Source: Photobacterium salinisoli (GTDB taxonomy: Bacteria; Pseudomonadota; Gammaproteobacteria; Enterobacterales; Vibrionaceae). From it: 64,000 nt of DNA. Shown piece by piece: positions 27,795 through 36,360 of this stretch. The notes under the pieces were generated by a model. The model was not told where the DNA came from. It saw only the letters and a list, made by a program, of their open reading frames with translations, and made no database searches. The stretch is taken from NCBI RefSeq assembly GCF_003614885.1, contig NZ_QZMS01000013.1:1-64000 (forward strand), given 5' to 3'. The position numbers and the translations under genes are program-made. Numbering within the stretch: the stretch's first letter is position 1; every line of letters begins with the position of its first letter.

Positions 27795-27797
27795 TCG

Positions 27798-28748
27798 TCA
27801 GTCTTTCATTGCCAGAACTATTTTGCCGCGGGTCCGGCCAGTTTCTATCTGACGGTGTGCCTCCGCGCCCTGCCCAAGTGGGAACTGCTCAGTGATCAAC
27901 ACCGTCAGATCACCTTCTGCCATCATAGCCAGCATCTGATCGTTCTGCGCCACCGAAGGGGACACCAGCATACCTAGTGCATGCAAGCCGGTGACTTTTG
28001 CCGCCGCTGTCACACTCTCTGCCGTGATAGTCGGTACAGTCACCACGCGACCCCCCGGCTTGACACAAGAGAGTGCCGCCACGCCTATTTCGCCTCCAAC
28101 CAGATCGATAAGCACATCCACCGCCTGTAACTGAGCTGACAGCTCTCCTTTTTGGTAATCCACCGCTTGCGCACCCAGAGAAGCGACGAACGCCTGATTG
28201 GCCGCCGAACAACTGGCCACGACTTCAGCACCTTTGCGACATGCCAGCTGTATGGCCAGATGGCCTACACCGCCAGCACCGGCTAAGATCAATACGCGCT
28301 CACCGCTCTGTACTGATGCTTTTTCCAGTGCCTGCCTGGCCGTTTGCCCCGCTAAAGGTAACGCCGCTGCTTCTGCTAAAGGGACACCATCCGGCACCAG
28401 ACTCAGGCTGTCCGCCTCAGCCAGTACCTGCTCACTGTATCCACCGCCTTGCAAAGGAAACCCGATAAAACCGCACACTCGCTGCCCGACGCTCCATTCA
28501 GCGACCTCCTCGCCAACAGCGGCGATAACACCGGCAACATCATAGCCCGGCACCCAAGGCAGCTTGTCCCGGTTTTGCTGCGCCGCCCAACCTAAGCCTG
28601 CCCGGGTTTTGGCATCTATAGGGTTGACTCCTGCATAAGCCACATCGATCAGCACCTGCCGCCCTTCTGGCGCCGGGATCTCGGCCGATTGCAGCTGAAG
28701 ACAATGAACATCGCCAAAGGCAGTAATAGCAAGCTGTTGAGTTGTCAT
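27798..28748 (-). CDS. Medium-chain dehydrogenase/quinone oxidoreductase-like protein
   Basis: 316 residues, MDR superfamily. An N-terminal GroES-like domain (about 1-125, GVNPIDAKTRAG, VPGYDVAGVI) is followed by a Rossmann domain with GAGGVGHLAIQLA and a C-terminal GKIVL. The catalytic zinc Cys/His of alcohol dehydrogenases are absent, so it is of the quinone oxidoreductase (zinc-free) type, NADPH-dependent by family. The start at 28748 (MTTQQLAITAFG) has AAGGA 8 bases upstream; the longer frame from 28889 is unsupported. Substrate unknown. Confidence 0.85.
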   Translation of the reverse strand: MTTQQLAITAFGDVHCLQLQSAEIPAPEGRQVLIDVAYAGVNPIDAKTRAGLGWAAQQNRDKLPWVPGYDVAGVIAAVGEEVAEWSVGQRVCGFIGFPLQGGGYSEQVLAEADSLSLVPDGVPLAEAAALPLAGQTARQALEKASVQSGERVLILAGAGGVGHLAIQLACRKGAEVVASCSAANQAFVASLGAQAVDYQKGELSAQLQAVDVLIDLVGGEIGVAALSCVKPGGRVVTVPTITAESVTAAAKVTGLHALGMLVSPSVAQNDQMLAMMAEGDLTVLITEQFPLGQGAEAHRQIETGRTRGKIVLAMKD

Positions 28749-28890
28749 AGGCATTTTCCTTCTCAATCCGGTGAAATCCTTAGCCTTATCATTGCAAGGC
28801 AAGCCAAAACTACCCCTTTCCATACAGAAATGCCAGTGGTTGCAGGGAGTGTTGAGCGGAGAATGAGTAAAACGGAAAAAGGAAGGCAAT

Positions 28891-28915
28891 AAAAAACCCA
28901 GCCGGGGCTGGGTTT
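28891..28915 (-). terminator. Terminator of the tRNA array
   Basis: On the minus strand AAACCCAGCC / GGCTGGGTTT (28915-28906 and 28903-28894) followed by TTTATTG. It lies 8 bases after the last tRNA gene. Confidence 0.9.
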
Positions 28916-28922
28916 ATAAGGA

Positions 28923-28999
28923 TGGCGCGTCCGGGAGGATTCGAACCTCCGACCGCCTGGTTCGTAGCCAGGTACTCTATCCAGCTGAGCTACGGACGC
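28923..28999 (-). tRNA. tRNA-Arg(ACG), acceptor type A
   Basis: 77 bases, anticodon loop CTACGAA, CCA encoded. Acceptor stem GCGTCCG / CGGACGC (type A). Last gene of the array in transcription order. Same locus as the E. coli serV-argVYZQ cluster next to csrA. Confidence 0.97.
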
Positions 29000-29035
29000 G
29001 CAGAGCAGATGCGTGAAAAATCACGACTTGAATAA

Positions 29036-29112
29036 TGGCGCGCTCGGGAGGATTCGAACCTCCGACCGCCTGGTTCGTAGCCAGGTACTCTATCCAGCTG
29101 AGCTACGAGCGC
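29036..29112 (-). tRNA. tRNA-Arg(ACG), acceptor type B
   Basis: 77 bases, anticodon ACG, CCA encoded. Acceptor stem GCGCTCG / CGAGCGC (type B): both base pairs 4:69 and 5:68 differ from type A and both stay paired. Confidence 0.97.
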
Positions 29113-29157
29113 GCAAAATTGGTTTAACCGTTACAGTCCATTGAAACTTGAAAATAA

Positions 29158-29234
29158 TGGCGCGTCCGGGAGGATTCGAACCTCCGACCGCCTGGTTCGT
29201 AGCCAGGTACTCTATCCAGCTGAGCTACGGACGC
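29158..29234 (-). tRNA. tRNA-Arg(ACG), acceptor type A
   Basis: 77 bases, anticodon ACG, CCA encoded, identical in layout to the copy at 28923. The spacer on its 5' side resembles the spacer after the copy at 28923, evidence for duplication of a two-gene unit. Confidence 0.97.
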
Positions 29235-29272
29235 GCAGAATTTTCTGCGTGAATAATCACGACTTGAGATGA

Positions 29273-29349
29273 TGGCGCGCTCGGGAGGATTCGAACCTCC
29301 GACCGCCTGGTTCGTAGCCAGGTACTCTATCCAGCTGAGCTACGAGCGC
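29273..29349 (-). tRNA. tRNA-Arg(ACG), acceptor type B
   Basis: 77 bases, anticodon ACG, CCA encoded, type B acceptor stem GCGCTCG / CGAGCGC. Confidence 0.97.
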
Positions 29350-29396
29350 GCAGAATCAGTTTTTGAAGTAGCAGTCCATTGATACTTGATCAAATA

Positions 29397-29473
29397 TGGC
29401 GCGTCCGGGAGGATTCGAACCTCCGACCGCCTGGTTCGTAGCCAGGTACTCTATCCAGCTGAGCTACGGACGC
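29397..29473 (-). tRNA. tRNA-Arg(ACG), acceptor type A
   Basis: 77 bases, anticodon ACG, CCA encoded, type A acceptor stem. The preceding spacer (29350-29396) shares GCAGTCCATTGA-like sequence with the spacer at 29113-29157. Confidence 0.97.
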
Positions 29474-29520
29474 GCAGGGTCTTACACAATATCTAAAGGG
29501 ACTCTAGCTATTGGGAAGAA

Positions 29521-29612
29521 TGGCGGTGAAGGAGGGATTCGAACCCTCGATACGGGATAAACCGTATACTCCCTTAGCAGGGGAGCGCCTTCAGCCTCTC
29601 GGCCACCTCACC
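29521..29612 (-). tRNA. tRNA-Ser(GCT)
   Basis: 92 bases with a long variable arm. Anticodon stem-loop CTCCC-CTGCTAA-GGGAG, anticodon GCT, CCA encoded. First of three Ser copies seen from the left; each Ser heads a Ser-ArgA-ArgB unit in transcription order. Confidence 0.97.
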
Positions 29613-29622
29613 ACACAAATAA

Positions 29623-29699
29623 TGGCGCGCTCGGGAGGATTCGAACCTCCGACCGCCTGGTTCGTAGCCAGGTACTCTATCCAGCTGAGCTACGAGCGC
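29623..29699 (-). tRNA. tRNA-Arg(ACG), acceptor type B
   Basis: 77 bases, anticodon ACG, CCA encoded, type B acceptor stem. Only 10 bases separate it from the Ser gene downstream. Confidence 0.97.
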
Positions 29700-29751
29700 G
29701 CAGAAACTTGTGTTTTCACAATGTCTGACACTGACATTGTGATTTAAATAA

Positions 29752-29828
29752 TGGCGCGTCCGGGAGGATTCGAACCTCCGACCGCCTGGTTCGTAGCCAG
29801 GTACTCTATCCAGCTGAGCTACGGACGC
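29752..29828 (-). tRNA. tRNA-Arg(ACG), acceptor type A
   Basis: 77 bases, anticodon ACG, CCA encoded, type A acceptor stem. Confidence 0.97.
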
Positions 29829-29872
29829 GCAGGCTTTACTTCTTGCTTTCAGCTATCACACTGAAGAAAGAA

Positions 29873-29964
29873 TGGCGGTGAAGGAGGGATTCGAACCCTC
29901 GATACGGGATAAACCGTATACTCCCTTAGCAGGGGAGCGCCTTCAGCCTCTCGGCCACCTCACC
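29873..29964 (-). tRNA. tRNA-Ser(GCT)
   Basis: 92 bases, same sequence features as the copy at 29521; anticodon GCT, CCA encoded. Confidence 0.97.
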
Positions 29965-29975
29965 ACACTGTATAA

Positions 29976-30052
29976 TGGCGCGCTCGGGAGGATTCGAACC
30001 TCCGACCGCCTGGTTCGTAGCCAGGTACTCTATCCAGCTGAGCTACGAGCGC
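29976..30052 (-). tRNA. tRNA-Arg(ACG), acceptor type B
   Basis: 77 bases, anticodon ACG, CCA encoded, type B acceptor stem; 11 bases from the Ser gene, as in the previous unit. Confidence 0.97.
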
Positions 30053-30099
30053 GCAGAAACAGTTATTCAGCAGAGCCCTTGAGCCCTGCTTCTGAAATA

Positions 30100-30176
30100 T
30101 GGCGCGTCCGGGAGGATTCGAACCTCCGACCGCCTGGTTCGTAGCCAGGTACTCTATCCAGCTGAGCTACGGACGC
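30100..30176 (-). tRNA. tRNA-Arg(ACG), acceptor type A
   Basis: 77 bases, anticodon ACG, CCA encoded, type A acceptor stem. Confidence 0.97.
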
Positions 30177-30217
30177 GCAGATTGCAAACACCACTTCTTT
30201 CAAGCTGTTGAAAGGAA

Positions 30218-30309
30218 TGGCGGTGAAGGAGGGATTCGAACCCTCGATACGGGATAAACCGTATACTCCCTTAGCAGGGGAGCGCCTTCAGCCTCTCGGC
30301 CACCTCACC
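30218..30309 (-). tRNA. tRNA-Ser(GCT)
   Basis: 92 bases, anticodon GCT, CCA encoded. First gene of the array in transcription order, about 175 bases downstream of the csrA terminator, so the array promoter should lie at about 30310-30480; no clear hexamer pair was identified. Confidence 0.97.
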
Positions 30310-30484
30310 GTCTTGCGGTCGCTCATATTACTGTCAGGCAAAAATAAGTCAAACACTTTATTGAGAAAAAGCGCCTTTCCATCACTGGCTGGACACTTAA
30401 TCACCAAACCGCTATCAAAAGCTTCCCGGGTGGTGACTTCATCATAATTTTCACTGACCTGGCGCGTTATCAGCGTACAAAAAC

Positions 30485-30510
30485 AAAAAAGGCCAGCTAA
30501 TAAGCCGACC
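30485..30510 (-). terminator. csrA terminator
   Basis: On the minus strand GGTCGGCT / AGCTGGCC (with G-U pairs, 30510-30491) followed by TTTTTTGTTTTTG. Confidence 0.8.
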
Positions 30511-30527
30511 TCTTTATAAAACAGGAA

Positions 30528-30725
30528 TTAGTAGTTACCCGAACCTTGTGTTCCGGTATCTTTTTCTGCCTGTATACGCATGTAGATCTCTTCACGGTGA
30601 ACAGACACTTCTTTCGGCGCATTAACACCGATGCGAACCTGATTTCCCTTTACGCCAAGTACGGTCACGGTTACTTCGTCACCGATCATTAGCGTCTCAC
30701 CTACACGACGAGTCAAAATTAGCAT
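30528..30725 (-). CDS. csrA: Carbon storage regulator CsrA
   Basis: Dimeric RNA-binding protein that blocks translation by binding GGA-containing leaders. It has 65 residues, [18 protein letters not shown] with the RNA-contacting Arg44-region block VSVHREEIY. It acts downstream of BarA/UvrY through small RNAs, and barA is in this same window; no CsrB-type RNA was recognised here. It lies between alaS and the tRNA array, as in E. coli. Confidence 0.98.
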   Translation of the reverse strand: MLILTRRVGETLMIGDEVTVTVLGVKGNQVRIGVNAPKEVSVHREEIYMRIQAEKDTGTQGSGNY

Positions 30726-31053
30726 TCGATTGCTCCTTGAGTAATCTTACTTGTAATTAGTGTTTATAAAGCTTTTTTACACAAAAAGCCCATAGAGTTC
30801 ATGGTCACTGCTCAAGAAACAGCGAGAAGTGGGCGATTATCCAGACTTTAACAATCAACCACAAACATTTTCTGCATCTGGCGCACCACTCAGATCAGAC
30901 CCAAAAAATGTACTCGACCACTCGCCATTGCATCCTCTGTCAGGTTCAACGACTCAATTGACTGTAATTGTAGCACTTTTTTCATGGCTGATGTTGACTG
31001 TACCACAGTCAACATCAGCACTTAAGTCGCCGTTTTGCAATCAGAGATCGTCG
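30726..31053. other. csrA-alaS intergenic region (328 bases)
   Basis: No gene is called. It must hold the csrA promoter; a minus-strand extended -10 TGC-TACAAT (hexamer 30972-30967) is the best candidate seen. The region also contains a perfect 15-bp inverted repeat (listed separately). A 91-codon plus-strand frame here has no support. Confidence 0.5.
30987..31019. repeat. Perfect 15-bp inverted repeat downstream of alaS
   Basis: GCTGATGTTGACTGT (30987-31001), loop ACC, ACAGTCAACATCAGC (31005-31019). It lies 35 bases after the alaS stop. No T-run follows on either strand (minus side continues CATGAAAAAAG), so it is not a standard intrinsic terminator. It may still stop or stabilise alaS mRNA, or be a protein-binding palindrome. 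Confidence 0.85.
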
Positions 31054-33678
31054 TTACAGGCGCTCGGTCAACCAAGGCGACACACTGTCCAGTGCTGCAG
31101 GTAACGCACCAGCATCTGTACCGCCAGCCTGAGCCATATCAGGACGACCGCCACCTTTACCACCAACCTGCTGAGCAACCATGTTCACCAGATCGCCAGC
31201 TTTCACTTTAGTGATCACATCTTTGGTGACACCAGCGATCAGGCCAACTTTGCCGTCACTGACGTTACCCAAGACAACAACACCGCTTCCCAGCTTATTT
31301 TTCAGCTCGTCTACCATACCACGCAGTGCTTTGTTATCTGCACCATCCAGCTTAGCAATCAAGACCTTAGTACCATTAATTTCTTGCACCTGATTAATCA
31401 GATCGGCACTTTCCTGGGCGGCCAGTTTGTCTTTCAGCTGCTGAATTTCTTTCTCCAGCTGCTTACTGTGGGCAACCAAAGCATTCACTTTGATGGCAAC
31501 AGACGCTGGATCAGATTTCACCAGACTGGCCGTTTCGGCCAACAGGCTGTCCTGCTCATGCAGCAGCGCAATGGCGCCTTCACCCGTCACAGCTTCAATA
31601 CGACGGATACCCGCAGCAATACCCCCTTCCGACACTATCTTAAACAGGCCGATATCACCGGTCTGGCGGGCATGAATACCACCACACAGCTCAGTCGAGA
31701 AGTCACCCATGCTGAGTACACGCACTTGGTCATCATACTTCTCGCCAAACAGCGCCATCGCCCCTTTGGATTTTGCTGATTCAATGTCCATGACATTGGT
31801 TTCAATCACATGGTTCAGGCGGATTTGTTCGTTAACAATGCGTTCAATCTTGCGCAACTGCTCAGGTTTAACTGACTCCAGGTGCGAGAAATCAAAACGC
31901 AGGCCATCAGGTTTCACCAGTGAGCCTTTTTGAGTCACGTGCTCACCCAGCTCCTGACGCAGTGCCGCGTGCAACAGGTGCGTGGCAGAGTGGTTCAGGC
32001 TAATGGCTGCACGGCGCTTAGCGTCAACCTTGGCATCCACTCGATCACCCACAGACAAGGAACCTTCGTTCAGGGTGCCCTGATGACCAATTGCATCGCC
32101 AAACTTCTGCGTATCTTCAACTGAGAACATCACACCCTGGGCGGAAAGCACCCCCGTGTCACCACACTGGCCACCGGATTCCGCATAAAACGGCGTGTGG
32201 TCCAGGATGATCAGCGCTTTGTCGCCGGCTGCCACAGTGTCTACCGCTTCACCGTCACGGAAAAGCGCTACAATCTGACCTTCACCCTGGGTGCCGTCGT
32301 AGCCGCAAAACTCAGTTTCCGCATCGACTTTCACGTTGTCGTTATAGTCAACACCAAACTGGCCGGCTTCACGGGCGCGCTGACGCTGTGCTTCCATCGC
32401 ATTATTGAAGCCTTCTTCATCAATGCTGAAACCACGCTCACGAGCGACATCGTTAGTCAGATCAGCAGGGAAACCATAGGTATCGTACAGTTTAAAGACA
32501 GTTTCACCGTCCAGCACTTTGCCATCCAAAGCGTCAATCGCTTCATTCAGGATGGACATACCGCGATCCAGTGTGCGACCAAAGTTTTCTTCTTCGATCT
32601 TCAACACTTTCTCAACCATGGCCTGTTGCTGCTTGAGTGTCTCACCAGCGCTGCCCATAACCTCAGCCAGAGGACCAACAAGCTTGTGGAAGAAAGCACC
32701 GGTCGCACCCAGTTTGTTACCGTGGCGTACCGCACGACGAATGATACGGCGCAGCACATAACCGCGGCCTTCGTTAGAAGGCATCACACCATCCACAATC
32801 AGGAAAGCACAAGAGCGGATATGATCAGCAACAACCCGCAGAGACTGGTTAGTCAGATCGTCATAGCCAATCACAGAGGCCGCCTCTTTGATCAGCGCCT
32901 GGAAGATATCTATTTCATAGTTTGAGTGAACGTTTTGCATAATGGCCGCCAAACGTTCAATCCCCATCCCTGTATCGACAGAAGGCTTAGGCAGCGAATC
33001 CATCTGGCCATCAGCCTGACGGTTAAACTGCATGAAAACGATGTTCCAGATCTCAATGAAGCGGTCACCGTCTTCTTCCGGTGAACCCGGAGGGCCGCCC
33101 CAGATATGATCACCGTGGTCGTAGAAAATTTCAGTACATGGGCCGCACGGACCGGTGTCGCCCATCTGCCAGAAGTTATCAGACTCGTATGCCTTACCGC
33201 CGGTTTTGTCGCCAATACGGATAATACGCTCTTCCGGTAAACCAATTACCTTGTGCCAGATATCAAAGGCTTCATCATCGGTCTGATACACAGTGACCAG
33301 CAAGCGCTCTTTCGGCAGTTTCAATACGCCGGTCAGAAACTCCCAGCCATATTGAATCGCTTCTTCTTTGAAATAATCACCAAAGCTGAAATTACCCAGC
33401 ATTTCAAAGAAGGTATGGTGACGGGCAGTAAAGCCCACATTCTCCAGGTCATTGTGTTTACCACCAGCACGTACACAGCGCTGCGCCGTGGTCGCTCGGG
33501 AGTAATTACGCTTTTCCAGACCCAGAAAAGTATCTTTAAACTGGTTCATGCCTGCGTTTGTAAACAGCAGGGTCGGGTCGTTGGCGGGAACCAGCGACGA
33601 ACTTTCGACTATCTGGTGGCCTTTGCTTTCAAAAAACGTAAGAAACGCACGGCGAATCTCATCAGTGCTCATGTACAT
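31054..33678 (-). CDS. alaS: Alanine-tRNA ligase
   Basis: Class II synthetase charging tRNA-Ala, with editing of mischarged Ser/Gly. It has 874 residues (E. coli 876): catalytic core (about 1-250) with [15 protein letters not shown] and [17 protein letters not shown], tRNA-recognition domain, editing domain (about 555-705) with [12 protein letters not shown] and the [13 protein letters not shown] block, and a C-terminal C-Ala domain ending [19 protein letters not shown] lies 8 bases before ATG 33678; ATG 33672 is the alternative. Conserved neighbours recX-recA upstream and csrA downstream. Confidence 0.97.
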   Translation of the reverse strand: MYMSTDEIRRAFLTFFESKGHQIVESSSLVPANDPTLLFTNAGMNQFKDTFLGLEKRNYSRATTAQRCVRAGGKHNDLENVGFTARHHTFFEMLGNFSFGDYFKEEAIQYGWEFLTGVLKLPKERLLVTVYQTDDEAFDIWHKVIGLPEERIIRIGDKTGGKAYESDNFWQMGDTGPCGPCTEIFYDHGDHIWGGPPGSPEEDGDRFIEIWNIVFMQFNRQADGQMDSLPKPSVDTGMGIERLAAIMQNVHSNYEIDIFQALIKEAASVIGYDDLTNQSLRVVADHIRSCAFLIVDGVMPSNEGRGYVLRRIIRRAVRHGNKLGATGAFFHKLVGPLAEVMGSAGETLKQQQAMVEKVLKIEEENFGRTLDRGMSILNEAIDALDGKVLDGETVFKLYDTYGFPADLTNDVARERGFSIDEEGFNNAMEAQRQRAREAGQFGVDYNDNVKVDAETEFCGYDGTQGEGQIVALFRDGEAVDTVAAGDKALIILDHTPFYAESGGQCGDTGVLSAQGVMFSVEDTQKFGDAIGHQGTLNEGSLSVGDRVDAKVDAKRRAAISLNHSATHLLHAALRQELGEHVTQKGSLVKPDGLRFDFSHLESVKPEQLRKIERIVNEQIRLNHVIETNVMDIESAKSKGAMALFGEKYDDQVRVLSMGDFSTELCGGIHARQTGDIGLFKIVSEGGIAAGIRRIEAVTGEGAIALLHEQDSLLAETASLVKSDPASVAIKVNALVAHSKQLEKEIQQLKDKLAAQESADLINQVQEINGTKVLIAKLDGADNKALRGMVDELKNKLGSGVVVLGNVSDGKVGLIAGVTKDVITKVKAGDLVNMVAQQVGGKGGGRPDMAQAGGTDAGALPAALDSVSPWLTERL

Positions 33679-33864
33679 TTGACAATCCTGAATAATGCTG
33701 TGTTAATTCCCCTGCCTGCAACTGCGCCCCAGTTGCCCGCTGCCGAACGCAAAGTTCAGCAAACCTGCAGGTTTAATCAATCTAAGATAAAAGGTTTACC
33801 GGCTATTGTAAAACAACGCGGGTTTGACGGGAAATGTTCTGTTAACACAATGGCAGAATCTGCC

Positions 33865-34326
33865 TCAGTATTCATCTTCGACCGCTAAGGCATACCGAAT
33901 CTGGTCGAAATCAAAACCTCTTGATTGCATAAAACGTAATCGGCGGGCTTTTTCTTTCGGTGTGTCCATCTGAGTGTCACCAAACTTGCGTTGTGCCACC
34001 GCCCTGGCCTGTGCAAACCAATCCACACCGGCCTCTTCCAGTGCCTGCTTGATACACAAGTCATGCACCCCTTTCATCTTCATTTCCTGCTTGATTCGCA
34101 GCATGCCCCAGCCTTTTGATACCCCGTTTCGCACCGCCATGGCCGCATAGCGGGCATCATCCAGCCAGTTGTAATCCTGGCAATATGCGACTGCGTCACA
34201 GACCTCCTGCTCGCTGTAACCACGCTGCTTAAGCTTTTGCTGCAACTCGCGCTTGGCATGGTCTCGCCGTGACAGATACCCCACGGCCGCTTCTTTAGCC
34301 GAGATTTTAGGTGCTTGCCTTCTCAC
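33865..34326 (-). CDS. recX: RecA regulatory protein RecX
   Basis: Binds RecA filaments and limits recombinase activity. It has 153 residues of tandem three-helix repeats, with YLSRRDHAKRELQQKLKQRG and WLDDARYAAMAVRN. The start codon is GTG (34326), preceded by GGGGAGG at 8 bases. It follows recA by 190 bases with a terminator-like hairpin between, so it is probably expressed by read-through from recA, as in E. coli. Confidence 0.93.
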   Translation of the reverse strand: MRRQAPKISAKEAAVGYLSRRDHAKRELQQKLKQRGYSEQEVCDAVAYCQDYNWLDDARYAAMAVRNGVSKGWGMLRIKQEMKMKGVHDLCIKQALEEAGVDWFAQARAVAQRKFGDTQMDTPKEKARRLRFMQSRGFDFDQIRYALAVEDEY

Positions 34327-34424
34327 CTATACACCTCCCCGATTGACGTATACCAAGCAAAATAGATTGCTGATTAATTCCATGTCCCCTCGAAATACTT
34401 AGGTACATCGGTTGTAAATACAAA

Positions 34425-34467
34425 ACGGGCACTGACATTGGTGTTTTCACCTTTGTACAGCGCCCGT
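34425..34467 (-). terminator. recA terminator (leaky, ahead of recX)
   Basis: A 43-base imperfect hairpin with arms ACGGGC / GCCCGT, inner GGTG-TTTT-CACC, followed on the minus strand by TTTTGTATTT. Confidence 0.65.
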
Positions 34468-34516
34468 GAAAGCCATGACTGCTCCGGCTATCCAGCCGTT
34501 ACATCATACGTCGTGA

Positions 34517-35581
34517 TTAAAAAGCTTCATCCTGAGCATCGACTTTATCTGTCTCGGCACTGACCAGCTCAGCATCGGCTTCTGAAACATTGGCAGGGTT
34601 CAGCAGTTGCTCTCGTAATTGCTGGTCAATGATCTGCGCAATTTCAGGGTTTTCGGTCAGGTATTTACACGCATTGGCTTTACCCTGTCCAATCTTGTCA
34701 CCCTTGTAGCTATACCAAGCGCCCGCTTTTTCGATCAGCTTTTGCTTCACACCCAGATCAATCAGCTCACCATTACGGTTGAAGCCTTGTCCGTACAGGA
34801 TTTGCGTATCGGCTTGTTTAAACGGGGCTGCTATCTTGTTTTTCACTACTTTAATGCGGGTTTCGTTACCCACCACTTCATCGCCTTCTTTGATAGCGCC
34901 GGTACGGCGGATATCCAGGCGAACTGAGGCATAAAATTTCAGCGCGTTACCGCCGGTGGTTGTTTCCGGGTTACCGAACATCACACCGATCTTCATACGG
35001 ATCTGGTTGATGAAGATACACATACAGTTAGACTGTTTCAGATTACCCGTCAGCTTACGCATGGCCTGAGACAGCATACGCGCCTGCAAGCCCATGTGCG
35101 AATCACCCATTTCACCTTCGATTTCGGCTTTGGGTGTCAGGGCAGCAACGGAGTCGACCACTATCATATCGACAGCGCCGGAACGGGCCAGCGCATCACA
35201 GATTTCCAGTGCCTGCTCGCCGGTATCCGGCTGTGAAACCAGCAGCTGATCAATATCCACACCCAGCTTCTTGGCATAAATAGGATCCAGTGCGTGCTCA
35301 GCATCGATAAATGCGCAGGTTTTACCCTTGCGCTGTGCTGCTGCAATGGTCTCCAGCGTCAGCGTCGTTTTACCTGACGATTCCGGACCATAAATTTCTA
35401 CGATACGACCCATTGGCAGGCCGCCGGCACCCAGTGCAATATCCAGAGACAGTGAACCGGTTGAGATGGTCTCAATGTCCATCGTACGGTTATCACCCAG
35501 CTTCATAATGGAGCCTTTACCGAACTGCTTTTCGATCTGACCCAGGGCAGCGGCAAGAGCCTTCTGTTTGTTGTCGTCCAT
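34517..35581 (-). CDS. recA: Recombinase RecA
   Basis: ATP-dependent strand-exchange protein and co-protease for LexA. It has 354 residues from ATG 35581 ([19 protein letters not shown]), with GGAG 6 bases upstream; the frame extends four codons to a TTG that is not needed. Walker A GPESSGKT is near residue 65, DNA-binding loops L1/L2 include [20 protein letters not shown], and the C-terminus is acidic. A perfect LexA box overlaps its promoter. Confidence 0.98.
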   Translation of the reverse strand: MDDNKQKALAAALGQIEKQFGKGSIMKLGDNRTMDIETISTGSLSLDIALGAGGLPMGRIVEIYGPESSGKTTLTLETIAAAQRKGKTCAFIDAEHALDPIYAKKLGVDIDQLLVSQPDTGEQALEICDALARSGAVDMIVVDSVAALTPKAEIEGEMGDSHMGLQARMLSQAMRKLTGNLKQSNCMCIFINQIRMKIGVMFGNPETTTGGNALKFYASVRLDIRRTGAIKEGDEVVGNETRIKVVKNKIAAPFKQADTQILYGQGFNRNGELIDLGVKQKLIEKAGAWYSYKGDKIGQGKANACKYLTENPEIAQIIDQQLREQLLNPANVSEADAELVSAETDKVDAQDEAF

Positions 35582-35625
35582 TCGACTCTCCAACGGATGC
35601 TAATTCAATATTCAAATTACTGGTT

Positions 35626-35653
35626 AGTATACTGTCTATTCATACAGTGTCTA
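35626..35653 (-). promoter_or_regulatory. recA promoter with LexA (SOS) box
   Basis: On the minus strand, -35 TAGACA (35653-35648), 16-base spacer, -10 TATACT (35631-35626). The spacer holds a perfect SOS box CTGT-CTATTCAT-ACAG (35632-35647), consensus CTGT-N8-ACAG, so LexA would cover the promoter. Confidence 0.9.
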
Positions 35654-35709
35654 GCACTGTGTGGCATTTTTTTCCTGACCGGCTGTCAGGCCGGGCAAGA
35701 CTGTGATCT

Positions 35710-36198
35710 TCACTGCAGAGTGTTCAGGCGATCAAGTAAGCCTTGCAATGCGCGCTCGACAGCCTGCGCACGTATCGTCTGCCGGTTTCCGCTGAAATGG
35801 CAGGTTTCGGCAACAAGCCAGCCTGTAGTATCGGCCCAGGCAAAACAGACAGTGCCGACAGGTTTATCCGGCGTGCCCCCATCAGGCCCGGCAATACCAC
35901 TGATAGCCACGCTGATAGTGGCCAGTGAATGTGCCAGCGCGCCTTTCGCCATCTCCTGCACCACAGGCTCACTTACCGCGCCGTACTGAGCCAGAGTTTG
36001 AGCTTTAACACCCAGCATCTCCTGCTTAGCTTCATTGCTATAGGTAATAAATGCTCGGTCAAACCAGGCAGAGCTGCCCGCAATATCCGTGATAGCAGCA
36101 GAGACACCGCCACCGGTACAGGATTCTGCGGTAGTGGCGAGCCACTGTTGGGTTTTCAGTGCCTGACCAAGCTGCGCTGACAAAGATGTCGTCACCAT
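35710..36198 (-). CDS. pncC: Nicotinamide-nucleotide amidase PncC (CinA C-terminal domain)
   Basis: Deamidates nicotinamide mononucleotide in pyridine nucleotide recycling. It has 162 residues from ATG 36198 (GGAGGAAAGCCG directly upstream); the longer frame to 36258 has no site. CinA_C blocks: TTAESCTGGGVSAAITDIAGSS, FITYSNEAK, GAVSEP, and SGIAGPDGGTPDKPVGTV (shown in part). Stand-alone domain, like E. coli YgaD, next to recA as in E. coli; divergent from mutS. Confidence 0.93.
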   Translation of the reverse strand: MVTTSLSAQLGQALKTQQWLATTAESCTGGGVSAAITDIAGSSAWFDRAFITYSNEAKQEMLGVKAQTLAQYGAVSEPVVQEMAKGALAHSLATISVAISGIAGPDGGTPDKPVGTVCFAWADTTGWLVAETCHFSGNRQTIRAQAVERALQGLLDRLNTLQ

Positions 36199-36360
36199 CG
36201 GCTTTCCTCCGTACACAGTCAATGCCGACACCTTACTAGGATGGTATGGGCGCTTCAAGCATTAGTCGCGACATGAAATTGCGCTTCCCCCCTTTGCCAC
36301 TTTTACGCTTTCACGTATCCTAGACGGCCTGATTTTTCTCGGTTTGATGCGGGCAACAGC

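Noticed and set aside
28920..30310. Evenly spaced near-identical repeats that look like a CRISPR array
   Set aside because: The repeats are 77-92 bases, fold as tRNAs with CCA ends, and the spacers are themselves related; there are no cas genes.
29511..30447. Three repeated small plus-strand frames beginning MAVKEGFEPSIRDKPYTP
   Set aside because: They are translations of the strand opposite the tRNA-Ser genes and flanking tRNA-Arg genes; the repetition comes from the tRNA array.
30985..31021. Palindrome after alaS as an intrinsic terminator
   Set aside because: No U-tract on either strand; listed as an inverted repeat of unknown role instead.
30829..31104. 91-codon plus-strand frame upstream of csrA
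   Set aside because: It runs over the alaS 3' end and the palindrome, has no ribosome binding site and no family resemblance.
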